Origin: Planctomycetaceae bacterium
Lineage (GTDB): Bacteria > Planctomycetota > Planctomycetia > Planctomycetales > Planctomycetaceae
Assembly: GCA_021732995.1 (NCBI GenBank)
Contig: JAKFWA010000083.1
Span: 1 to 55,013, forward strand
Reading direction: 5' to 3'
Length of the DNA: 55,013 nucleotides
Both the position numbers and the translations under genes were made by a program. Below the pieces are notes generated by a model. That model had not been told where the DNA came from and made no database searches. It saw only the letters and a list, made by a program, of their open reading frames with translations. This document shows positions 17,501 through 23,892 of this stretch, one piece after another (position 1 is the first letter of the stretch; each line of letters opens with the position of its first letter).

Positions 17501-18087
17501 ACAAGGAAGTGAGCATTGCCCGCCTGCTCGGCGTCGTGAGCGGCGACGATGTTGGGATGACTCAGCTTTGCCGCCGCCTGAACCTCGCGACGAAATCGCT
17601 CGACCGCCTGCGGATGGCGGACCAGTTGCGCGTTGATCACCTTGATCGCCACCGGACGATTCATCAGCCGATGCTCGGCCCGATACACGCTCCCCATACC
17701 ACCGCGACCGATCAGTTCGACGATGCGATAACGCGAATGATCGCGTAGTTCGGCAGGCAGTTCTTCCGCATCGATTGTCTCGCCCGATTGCACCAGCACC
17801 GTGGCAGCGTCCGTAGGATCGGCACTCTTTCCAATCCCTGCTTTGTCCGATTCGGTGTTGTCGGCCAGGCTCTCCGAACGAACGAGAGTGCCCATCCTAC
17901 GACCAGACTCGTGCGATTTCGCGACCCGCAACAGCCCAACGAACGTGTCGTCCTTCAAGTCGAGCAACGTCTCACAGCACTCGCGGCAGACTTCGAGATG
18001 CTGCTCGATCTGTGACAATTCGTCAGCCGGCAGCTTGCCCTGCCCGAAGGCGATCAGTTGCTCTTTGTTCGGATGGGCGAAAGTCAT
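14512..18087 (-). CDS. Ser/Thr protein kinase with anti-sigma-like N-terminus and DUF1579 modules
   Basis: A 1191-residue membrane kinase. Residues 5-40 form a zinc-finger anti-sigma-like motif (H5, then CRECC at 34-38). The kinase domain runs from about 120 to 420: glycine loop GRGGMG 127-132, Lys149, HRD 241-243, DFG 261-263, APE 322-324. A transmembrane helix follows (LLGLAGLLGGVIYVEF, about 430-450). The outer part contains a DUF4019-like domain, a carbohydrate-binding-like module (LILDPSFENTG onward) and two DUF1579-like domains. Residues about 276-301 are encoded by a palindromic repeat and lengthen the activation loop to nearly 60 residues, about twice normal. The ECF sigma gene lies just upstream, so the pair is probably one signalling unit. 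Confidence 0.9.
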   Translation of the reverse strand: MTFAHPNKEQLIAFGQGKLPADELSQIEQHLEVCRECCETLLDLKDDTFVGLLRVAKSHESGRRMGTLVRSESLADNTESDKAGIGKSADPTDAATVLVQSGETIDAEELPAELRDHSRYRIVELIGRGGMGSVYRAEHRLMNRPVAIKVINAQLVRHPQAVERFRREVQAAAKLSHPNIVAAHDAEQAGNAHFLVMEFVEGTDLASVVKHRGPMSAAEACECIRQAARGLQHAHEKGMVHRDIKPHNLMLAASGQVRILDFGLAGFAEAAADCISPNPLASGSETNVATNAEPDASAFRLSSTAAHLTTMGSVMGTPDYMAPEQAADAHSADIRADIYSLGCTLHFLLTGKPPFEADNVLMKLKAHAEQSPPPVTALRNDVPTELSIVVARMMAKNSADRFQSPAEVAAALAPFAQPSASPPRRHLRTLIAAVLLGLAGLLGGVIYVEFDKGQFIVETVDDQVAVMVGDKGLKIRDAVAKREYQLKLGAQRVRSGEYEIDVTELPDGLEISTTKFRLKRGGVERVTVSFKPMSELLLSDDDKVVLKAAEAFLAVADEGNFDKLYDIASKLAKKKAPREQVVPLYQQIRDTAGKVEKRTLRRVRLIDEFLGLPPGRYAAVQYASDFEKHKGLWESVLLNVDDDGQWRINTYAATFQPLPLPESKIKSGLAASEKSQRPTSPIPPAAVPTGANLILDPSFENTGLTQLPRDWRAWLNDGQEFRCEVVAGGRTGQRCLLITGKGTRGVVFANDMKADRTKRYALKGWAKFEGDKSARAIIKFNYFRRSEFLGVHDLVGATADQPGWHLFEKTDALDAYPTADHFYAMCTVEGSGSGWFDDLELVAYDRDKLPSDFDARHGRHNRLHGPNSLNRWVGTWDTEYAFRETDNSPQETKLAMTTTSERTLGDYFLLSHAKAVPVSPKGRKPTSDDPPTNAAALGGEERLLLLTFDQNLGAFRQWVFSNNGKVFEWRGPWNQEKQTLELRMLPDASNLHSSEHFVDDDHIEAKLKFQYVMGQRDAGRWTASRKAFDGKVDVPTAKSHVAEPIELSQLNKFVGEWTIHATYKPSVWNPQQREETITETSQWILGGRFLMTRAFNEKDELTSIWIATYEPKEKSNRFWFFNADGSCGEWRLTWDEPSSGFHFRAVDLPTGWSGTGFNRWIDEDTFDNQATIKDETGRVMLDMTQDKQRKK
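17184..17262. repeat. Palindromic repeat embedded in frame in the kinase gene
   Basis: Left arm 17184-17213 contains GGAACGCGCTAGCGTCCGG; the right arm 17235-17262 is its imperfect reverse complement (CCGACGCTAGCGGGTTCGG). The 79 bases lack stop codons in the kinase frame and add about 26 residues (SPNPLASGSETNVATNAEPD onward) between the DFG and APE motifs. The same palindrome family occurs between genes at 4913-4987. This resembles the in-gene palindromic elements known from Rickettsia, though the sequence is different. Confidence 0.8.
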
Positions 18088-18313
18088 GGCGAATCCTTGT
18101 GAGTAATCGCGAGACGTATGTCAATTGGCCACCAGACGACCGGTTTTGTCGCTTCTGAGTATGGGAATGATCCTGCGCTCCATCGGCGGCGGACGGAAAG
18201 TGCATATCGCAGGCGATTCTTACAGCAGTCTTGATGTTTCGACGAAATCGTCAGAACTACCGACACAATCAGATGTAGCGTCAACAAGACCAGGTGTGGG
18301 CTGAGCCTGAAAA

Positions 18314-18907
18314 TCACACGTCGTCAATCAACCCCGCCGCTTCACTCCGCAAGGCACTGAGCACGCGGCTGCGGGCGACATAGACCGAATTAAGCGACAG
18401 CCCCAGTTCTGCGGCGACATGATCGGCTCGCTGGCCGTCGAAGACCTGCCGATAAAATGCGTCCCAGGTTTGGGGCTCGAATCTCGACCGGGTTAGCTCC
18501 AATAATTGCACCAGCACATGCCGGTCATGTTCGAGGTTCCATTCACGGCTGGCGTTGCTCGAATCATCAGCAAGCTGCTCGATCCATTCGGCCCAGGTGC
18601 TGCATCCCGCCACGAGCGGCCGATAATGGCGCGACCGCCAGAAGTTTCGCAGCCGATGCACAAGGATGGTTCGCAACCAACACCGAAACGCCCCCGCCCG
18701 CCCGGAGTGCTGGAATTTCGGCAGCTCGCGCGACACCGTCAGCAGTACATCCTGCACGAGATCCTCCGCGTCGGCCGCTTGTACCTCGTAACGACTCAAA
18801 CTCGCGTGCAACAAAGGCGAATAAATATCCGCCATCCGCCGCCACGCTTCATCGGTGACATCGCCTCGTACTCGGTCAAGCAAACTCAGAGAGGTCTCGT
18901 TCACCAT
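18314..18907 (-). CDS. ECF-family RNA polymerase sigma factor
   Basis: A 197-residue sigma-70 of the extracytoplasmic-function type. Region 2 is visible as AWRRMADIYSPLLHASLSRY, AEDLVQDVLLTVSRELPKF and FRCWLRTILVHRLRNFWR. Region 4 is the helix-turn-helix HVAAELGLSLNSVYVARSRV. GAGAGGG precedes the ATG. It lies 227 bases upstream of the giant kinase. In planctomycetes such sigma factors are often paired with a Ser/Thr kinase instead of a classical anti-sigma factor, and the kinase here also carries an anti-sigma-like zinc motif. Regulation by phosphorylation is inferred from that pairing. Confidence 0.88.
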   Translation of the reverse strand: MVNETSLSLLDRVRGDVTDEAWRRMADIYSPLLHASLSRYEVQAADAEDLVQDVLLTVSRELPKFQHSGRAGAFRCWLRTILVHRLRNFWRSRHYRPLVAGCSTWAEWIEQLADDSSNASREWNLEHDRHVLVQLLELTRSRFEPQTWDAFYRQVFDGQRADHVAAELGLSLNSVYVARSRVLSALRSEAAGLIDDV

Positions 18908-19208
18908 GCCCTCTCTTGTGGGTCAGCGGAGGCCAGATAGTCCGGATAAGACAGACGCTCACGATCCGCCTGTATCAACCGAAGCGATTCATGATGGTTT
19001 AATACGCGGCTGCTAAATGGGGCGTCAAACGGAGGCTAACAAGAATTGCAAAGCCTTTCCTAAGCTGGATCCGATTCGACCGAACCCCGGCGACCAGTGG
19101 CCAACACCAGATTCCAATGTGTCGAAATCGGCCCTGGAGTTGGAAGTAGGTCAGGTTGGTGGTCTTGAAGGTCTACCATCGGGGTAGTTGGAACGAAAGT
19201 GATGACAG
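18908..19208. other. Non-coding upstream region of the ECF sigma gene
   Basis: About 300 bases that must hold the promoter of the sigma/kinase genes. I see no convincing promoter motif or gene. At 19209 it runs into an IS110 left-end remnant. Confidence 0.4.
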
Positions 19209-19400
19209 CCCTTTGATATCAATGAAAGAGGGCGGTTGAGAAATTGGAACTGTTTCTCCATGTTGGCGAGGGAGTTTGCGTTTCCTTGGCCCATAGGGAG
19301 CAACACGGAATGTATCCGGCAATCGATCAGCACGCGCGTTTGCAGACAATCTCCAACGCAACCAGTCTCGGAGTCGCGTTGCACTGTCAGTCTTTCACTT
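19209..19400 (+). mobile_element. IS110-family left-end remnant 1
   Basis: Begins CCCTTTGATATCAATGAAAG and shares with four other places in the window a conserved 100-base non-coding leader (GTTGGCGAGGGAGTTTGCGT, GCCCATAGGGAGCA). A degraded transposase start follows from ATG 19310 (MYPAIDQHARLQTIS; intact copies read MYLGIDQHARQLTIS). The start of the DEDD transposase is recognisable, but the gene ends within a few dozen codons. Nothing else is seen up to 19505. Confidence 0.75.
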
Positions 19401-19505
19401 TCAAGACAGGACAGACTCATCTTGAGTCTGTCCCGCTTTACTATTTTGACGCTCAATCATTGAGCCATCGCTTTGACGAATCCCGACGGTTGAACTCCGT
19501 CGCGA

Positions 19506-20195
19506 TCACGCGGCGTTGTGTCGGCGGACTGCTTGCGGCCAGGCTTGGCGAACTTCGCCATCGAGCAGGCCGTCAGTCACGAGCTTAGTGCCGCTGTAGT
19601 GCTGCTTGTGAAACAGAGCCACGCCAGCCGCGTCACACTCGTCGCGAATGCTGTGCACCCAGTCTTCGTCCATGACACGACGCTTGCGCTTGCCCGCACG
19701 CTCGCAACCAGTAATCACCCAGTCGAGCTTCTGAATGCGGCGACCGAAATGGACTGGTCCCAGTAGGGGCTCTGCTGACACGAAGCGGATGGCTGCCGGA
19801 ATCTTCGCCAGAACGTCCAGTTGCTTGATCTGGCTTTGGTCCTCAATTGTTGTACCCAACCAGACGTTTGAGTAACCTCGTTCCAATCCTTTGGAAGCCG
19901 ATCCCGAATCAACTCGGGACGCTTCGTGAGGATCAGCCAGTCGAGATTCTGGCACGTTCTGATGATCTCCCAGGCATCCTCTCGCCACTCATCAGCACCG
20001 GGGTGAAAGAAGTCCGACATCAAACAAGTGAAGATGCGAAACCGAGTGCCCTCCTTGATCGCTTTTCGATTCCAGCGCGCGGGGTTGTTCCATGTCTTTG
20101 TGCGCATCGGCCCGTGGAAGGGTTCACGGCCGGAGCGTTTCATGATTGCCGCGATGTAGCAGTACTGGCAGGCCGCCGAGACTTTGTTGCAGCCC
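19506..20195 (-). pseudogene. DUF5131 (phage Gp37/Gp68-like) gene, 5'-truncated and frameshifted
   Basis: Starting at 20195 the minus strand encodes GCNKVSAACQYCYIAAIMKR, the cysteine cluster of DUF5131, a radical-SAM-like family found in phages and bacteria, but the codons before it are cut off by the IS110 remnant at 20192. It continues with DFFHPGADEWREDAWEII and ILTKRPELIRDRLPKDW. One base is then missing near 19880, and the protein carries on in the next frame (ERGYSNVWLGTTIED, RFVSAEPLLGPV) to the stop at 19506. No functional product is expected. Confidence 0.8.
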
Positions 20196-20330
20196 CTTTG
20201 ATATCAATGAAAGAGGGCAGTTGCTAAAGCGGAGCTGTTGCCCCAAGTTGGGCGAGGGAGTTTGCGACTGCACTTCCTCAGCTCCCAAGGAGCAGCACGA
20301 TGATGTGTCTGGGAATCGACCAGCACGCGG
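20192..20330 (+). mobile_element. IS110-family left-end remnant 2
   Basis: CCCCTTTGATATCAATGAAA starts the copy, followed by the conserved leader (GGGCGAGGGAGTTTGCG, AAGGAGCAGCACG) and the transposase start ATGATGTGTCTGGGAATC (MMCLGIDQHA). After about 10 codons, at 20328, it joins unrelated DNA. Its left edge coincides with the point where the DUF5131 gene loses its 5' end, so this edge marks a real insertion boundary. It precedes the promoter region of the BlaI-like gene. Confidence 0.75.
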
Positions 20331-20403
20331 TACGATACTTCTGAAAGTGGTATCACGCTCACCGGTCCGGCCAATGGTCTGAACAAGCGGGCCAAGCGAT
20401 TGA

Positions 20404-20447
20404 CTACGAGCGTAGGCGTATCGTAAAGTGTGACTACTCTGGTAGTC
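20404..20447. promoter_or_regulatory. Tandem dyads upstream of the BlaI-like gene, candidate operators
   Basis: Two short dyads with a common GACTAC core: CTACG-AG-CGTAG at 20404-20415 and GACTAC-TCTG-GTAGTC at 20432-20447, 30 bases apart. They end about 30 bases before the ATG at 20478. BlaI/MecI repressors bind short dyads containing TAC...GTA and usually repress their own operon, which fits this position. Confidence 0.55.
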
Positions 20448-20477
20448 TGACTTCAGGGGCCGCTGAAAAGGTGCATC

Positions 20478-20876
20478 ATGCCCGATCCCGCAGTAAGTCT
20501 CGGTTCAACTGAGATCGAGGTGCTTCGTTACCTTGGTGATCATGTCCCGCTGAGTGTCGGCGAGGTGGCTGATCACTTCTTGGAGACTTCGGGGCAAGCC
20601 CGTACCACGATTCTCACGATCATGGAACGCCTGCGAAAAAAGGGCTACTTGAAGCGTAGGCAGATCAAGGGCGTGTATCACTACTCACCCAAAGTTCCGA
20701 AGCACGATCTCTTGCGCGGTCTCGTCAAGACCTTCGTGGACACGACGCTGGCTGGATCGGTTTCACCATTTGTGGCGTATCTCTCCGAAAGTGGCCCGGT
20801 CTCAGATCAGGATCTCCAGCAGTTGAAGCAACTGGTGCGAGAACTTGAACAGGCTCGCAAGAGAGGTGATGAATGA
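20478..20876 (+). CDS. BlaI/MecI-type transcriptional repressor
   Basis: A 132-residue winged-helix regulator. The N-terminal DNA-binding domain is clear: STEIEVLRYLGDHVPLSVGE, FLETSGQARTTILTIMERL, RKKGYLKRRQIKGVYHYSP. The C-terminal dimerisation part ends in LKQLVRELEQARKRGDE. The family represses target operons until cleaved by a partner membrane protease. Its ATGA junction with the next gene, an M56 peptidase, shows that the pair is translationally coupled. The target is probably the same operon and perhaps the downstream secreted protein, not necessarily a beta-lactamase, since none is present here. Confidence 0.88.
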   Translation: MPDPAVSLGSTEIEVLRYLGDHVPLSVGEVADHFLETSGQARTTILTIMERLRKKGYLKRRQIKGVYHYSPKVPKHDLLRGLVKTFVDTTLAGSVSPFVAYLSESGPVSDQDLQQLKQLVRELEQARKRGDE

Positions 20877-22774
20877 TTGTCCTTGCCAACATGCTTGATG
20901 TTTGGGACGCCGCGATGTGGCGGGCCAGTTGCCAAGGAGGCTTGGCAGTAATAGCAGTGTGGATTGTCTGTTGGCTGGTGCCTTCAATTCCCTCGCGCTT
21001 TCAGTGCTGGCTTTGGCGGCTGGCGCTGCTGAAGTTCTTAGTCGCCATGGTGTGGACTACCCCCATTGAACTGCCGCTGCTCCCAGCCCCTCAACTCGTG
21101 GCCAGGGCACCGAGTGAGCCACTTCTTGCCAGTGTGGCCGCCACAGCAGGCGTACTTTTCGACGACCACAAGCCATCTCAGTCGATTCAGCCGCTGTTGA
21201 TTCTCTTTGTCGTCTGGGTGGTGGTTGTCCTGTGGCAGATGGCTCGAATCCTGACTGCGTGTCGCCATGCGCGCCGACTCAGGAACGATTGCCGTGCTTG
21301 TATCAACGGACAGCTTCTCGATCCTCTGAGGAGATTCAGCAAACTGGTGGGCCTGACACCACCACCTCCGGTGCTTGAGATCGACGGCTCAGGAAGTCCG
21401 TTGCTGGTTGGCATTCTGCGGCCAGCGATTGTGCTGCCGACGGATACGCTGAGCCGACTCGATGCAGCAGAACAGGAACTGGTCATAGCTCACGAACTGG
21501 CCCACGTTGGTCGACGCGATCTGCTGTGCAGCCTTGTCGCCGCCATCATTCGCGCAGTGTTTTTCTTTCACCCGTTGGTTTGGTTTGGCGAGCGGCGATT
21601 GGGGTTGATTCAGGAAGTTGCCGCGGACGAACTGGCGATTGCACTCCAGAAACAAAATCCAGTTCGGTATGCCTCTTTGCTGGTTTCAATTGTGAGCAAG
21701 CTCGGTCCCGCTCGAACAGTTCCCGCGATGTCCGCGGGAGCAGTGGGAGCGCACAGTTCTCTCAAACAAAGGTTGTCTGCCATGCGATTGATGAAGCCTG
21801 TGTCTGCTCGAATTGTACTCGCATACGGTCTCGTATTAGGGCTGATCGCGGTGCTGGGCCTGGTGCCGTGGACTGTCGTTGAAGAGACGGCATATGCCGC
21901 AGACCAAGCCGCTCCGAAGGAAACCACACTCCGTGGTAAGTTTGTGTCGTTTAAAGACGGAGTATTGAAAGTCAAAGTTCAAGACGATCGAAGTGACGTG
22001 ATGAAGGAGAGCGAATGGAAGGTCGCTGATGAGACTAAGATCGTCAGCCACATTCGCGGCATTGCGAAAGAGGGTACTGCTCGGGACGCCTTCAAACTCT
22101 GGGAGCCGGAAGCAGTCATCGCGGTCAAGCTGAAGGACGACAAGGTGGTCTTCGTCGAGATCGGTATCAAGCAACCGACTGACAAAGTGCCCGATCGGAG
22201 ACCAGATGCGGCACCAGCGAAGGTGGTGGAAAAGGTCGATCAAAAGACCAAGACCGAACGCGGCAAGTTTGTGTCGTTCAAGGACGGCACGCTAACGATC
22301 AAAGCCAATTCAGGCGATCTGCTGGCTAACAAGATTCCCGAGAATACTAAGACCTTGATTTGGAACAATAGCGAGGGCAAGTACACACCAGCAGAGACCG
22401 CCGCTGTCTTGAGTCAGGCCAAAGTCGGGACATGGTTTATGGTCGGTGTTGCCAATGAAAATGTCACCATCCGCGTGGGAGCAAGAAAAGGGACCACAAC
22501 GGGCACATTCGTGTCGTACAAGAACGATCGCCTGCTGATGCTGGGAAAAGACCTCGGCGAGAGCTACACCAAGAAGTACGGGAACAACCTGCATTTCAAT
22601 AAGTTCAGTGACGAAGTCACTGTTTACGAGAGCATCGACGGCGGTGACTACAAGCTCATTGGCTCCGCCAAAGAGACACTACCAAACGTCAAGGAAGGGA
22701 CCATCATCACCGTCCACGGTGAGGGAGATGACAACATCACTCTCATCCAAATTGGTGTTCCCAAGAAGAAGTAA
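20873..22774 (+). CDS. M56 (BlaR1-type) membrane metalloprotease with FVSFKDG repeats
   Basis: A 633-residue sensor protease. Four or so transmembrane helices frame a zinc peptidase site HELAH (residues 207-211) and the conserved EVAADELAI segment. In BlaR1/MecR1 this site cleaves the cognate BlaI-type repressor. After the last membrane helix (VLAYGLVLGLIAVLGLVPW) there is no penicillin-binding domain. Instead, three copies of a repeat begin near residues 355, 464 and 544 (GKFVSFKDGVLKVK, GKFVSFKDGTLTIK, GTFVSYKNDRLLML). This outer region presumably receives the signal. The next gene encodes three copies of the same repeat. Confidence 0.88.
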   Translation: MIVLANMLDVWDAAMWRASCQGGLAVIAVWIVCWLVPSIPSRFQCWLWRLALLKFLVAMVWTTPIELPLLPAPQLVARAPSEPLLASVAATAGVLFDDHKPSQSIQPLLILFVVWVVVVLWQMARILTACRHARRLRNDCRACINGQLLDPLRRFSKLVGLTPPPPVLEIDGSGSPLLVGILRPAIVLPTDTLSRLDAAEQELVIAHELAHVGRRDLLCSLVAAIIRAVFFFHPLVWFGERRLGLIQEVAADELAIALQKQNPVRYASLLVSIVSKLGPARTVPAMSAGAVGAHSSLKQRLSAMRLMKPVSARIVLAYGLVLGLIAVLGLVPWTVVEETAYAADQAAPKETTLRGKFVSFKDGVLKVKVQDDRSDVMKESEWKVADETKIVSHIRGIAKEGTARDAFKLWEPEAVIAVKLKDDKVVFVEIGIKQPTDKVPDRRPDAAPAKVVEKVDQKTKTERGKFVSFKDGTLTIKANSGDLLANKIPENTKTLIWNNSEGKYTPAETAAVLSQAKVGTWFMVGVANENVTIRVGARKGTTTGTFVSYKNDRLLMLGKDLGESYTKKYGNNLHFNKFSDEVTVYESIDGGDYKLIGSAKETLPNVKEGTIITVHGEGDDNITLIQIGVPKKK

Positions 22775-22835
22775 TCCACGGCGGACTGAAACCAATCGCT
22801 CTCCTTCGTGCTCTCGCTCGCTGAGGATGCTCACC

Positions 22836-23780
22836 ATGCACTTCCTGAAACTTGTGTCTTGTCCGAGTGGTGTTGCTTATCAAATCGCTCTCGGAATGAT
22901 CACGTTCTGGAGTGTCTGGACGGGAACTCTCGCCGCGGCTGAGGTACCGGCCGCGAATAAGTCTGCGAGCGGCACGTTCGTGTCATTCAAAGATGGCACG
23001 CTGACGATTAAGGGCAAGTCAGGTCTGCTCGTCTATGAGCAAGTTGGCGAGAATTATAAGTCCTATCAGAACAACGAAGATGGCCCTGGCTCGAAACTGG
23101 TGGGCACTATTGAGGCATTGAGCCGAGTCCTGCCGGGGACGGTGTGTCATGTTGATACTGCTACCCGCGAGGTCTCCTTCGGCTTGGACAATCGTGTGAT
23201 GGGCACGTTCGTGTCTTATGAGAAGGAGAAGGGCAAGTTGCATCTTCTGGCCGCTGATGTCCCGCAGGGATTCGTTCAAAGGCCAATTGGCAAGATTGCA
23301 CTGACGATTGACCGCAGCACTCCGGTCTTGGAGAGCCGCGATGGTGGTGATTTTAAGTTCGCGGGCGTCGCCGAAGTGATTTTGAAGGATGTGAAGAATG
23401 GTGCGTTGGTCACTGCGCGCAGCGAGTACGACCCCGAGATCATCGAGGTCATTCAGATCGGAACACCCAGGCGAACGATCGAACGCTACATCGGGCAAAC
23501 TCGCGGAACCGTTCGCGGCACATATATGTCATTCAAGGATGGCATTCTCCGGATTCGCGGAAAGGGCGTGACGTCGTTGGCCGCAAACGAATACGAGCGG
23601 TCGATGAATTTGCGGATCGCTGACAACATTCCGGTGTTCGAAAGCATTGATGGTGGCGAGTATCAGCCGAGAGGTACCGCCGAAGTCTTGAAGACGTTGA
23701 AGGAAGGGGAGGTTGTGACGATCCGCAAAGTTGAGGAAGTGATTATGGACATCCGGATTGGCGTCCCGAAAACGAAATGA
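22836..23780 (+). CDS. Secreted protein made of FVSFKDG repeats
   Basis: A 314-residue protein with a hydrophobic export signal (VAYQIALGMITFWSVWTG) and three repeats of about 80-100 residues starting near 46, 123 and 228 (GTFVSFKDGTLTIKGKSG, GTFVSYEKEKGKLHLL, GTYMSFKDGILRIRGKG). Each repeat runs through a PVFESIDGGEY-like segment and ends with I-x-I-G-x-P. The same units form the outer part of the M56 sensor just upstream. ATG 22836 has GAGG at a good distance; an ATG nine bases earlier is possible. No published domain was recognised; the gene probably belongs to the BlaI/M56 operon. Confidence 0.75.
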   Translation: MHFLKLVSCPSGVAYQIALGMITFWSVWTGTLAAAEVPAANKSASGTFVSFKDGTLTIKGKSGLLVYEQVGENYKSYQNNEDGPGSKLVGTIEALSRVLPGTVCHVDTATREVSFGLDNRVMGTFVSYEKEKGKLHLLAADVPQGFVQRPIGKIALTIDRSTPVLESRDGGDFKFAGVAEVILKDVKNGALVTARSEYDPEIIEVIQIGTPRRTIERYIGQTRGTVRGTYMSFKDGILRIRGKGVTSLAANEYERSMNLRIADNIPVFESIDGGEYQPRGTAEVLKTLKEGEVVTIRKVEEVIMDIRIGVPKTK

Positions 23781-23892
23781 TCGGCGGTTGTGCTGAAAAC
23801 ACCGCAGGCGAACGTGCGACGGATGGCTGGTTGACTGTCCGGAAGCAGAGTATCGCTCGACACGTTCACTCGTATGCAACGAGATCATCGTG

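Noticed and set aside
20873-22774. Beta-lactam resistance sensor (blaR1/mecR1)
   Set aside because: The protease core and paired repressor fit, but there is no penicillin-binding domain and no beta-lactamase gene nearby, so an antibiotic role is not supported.
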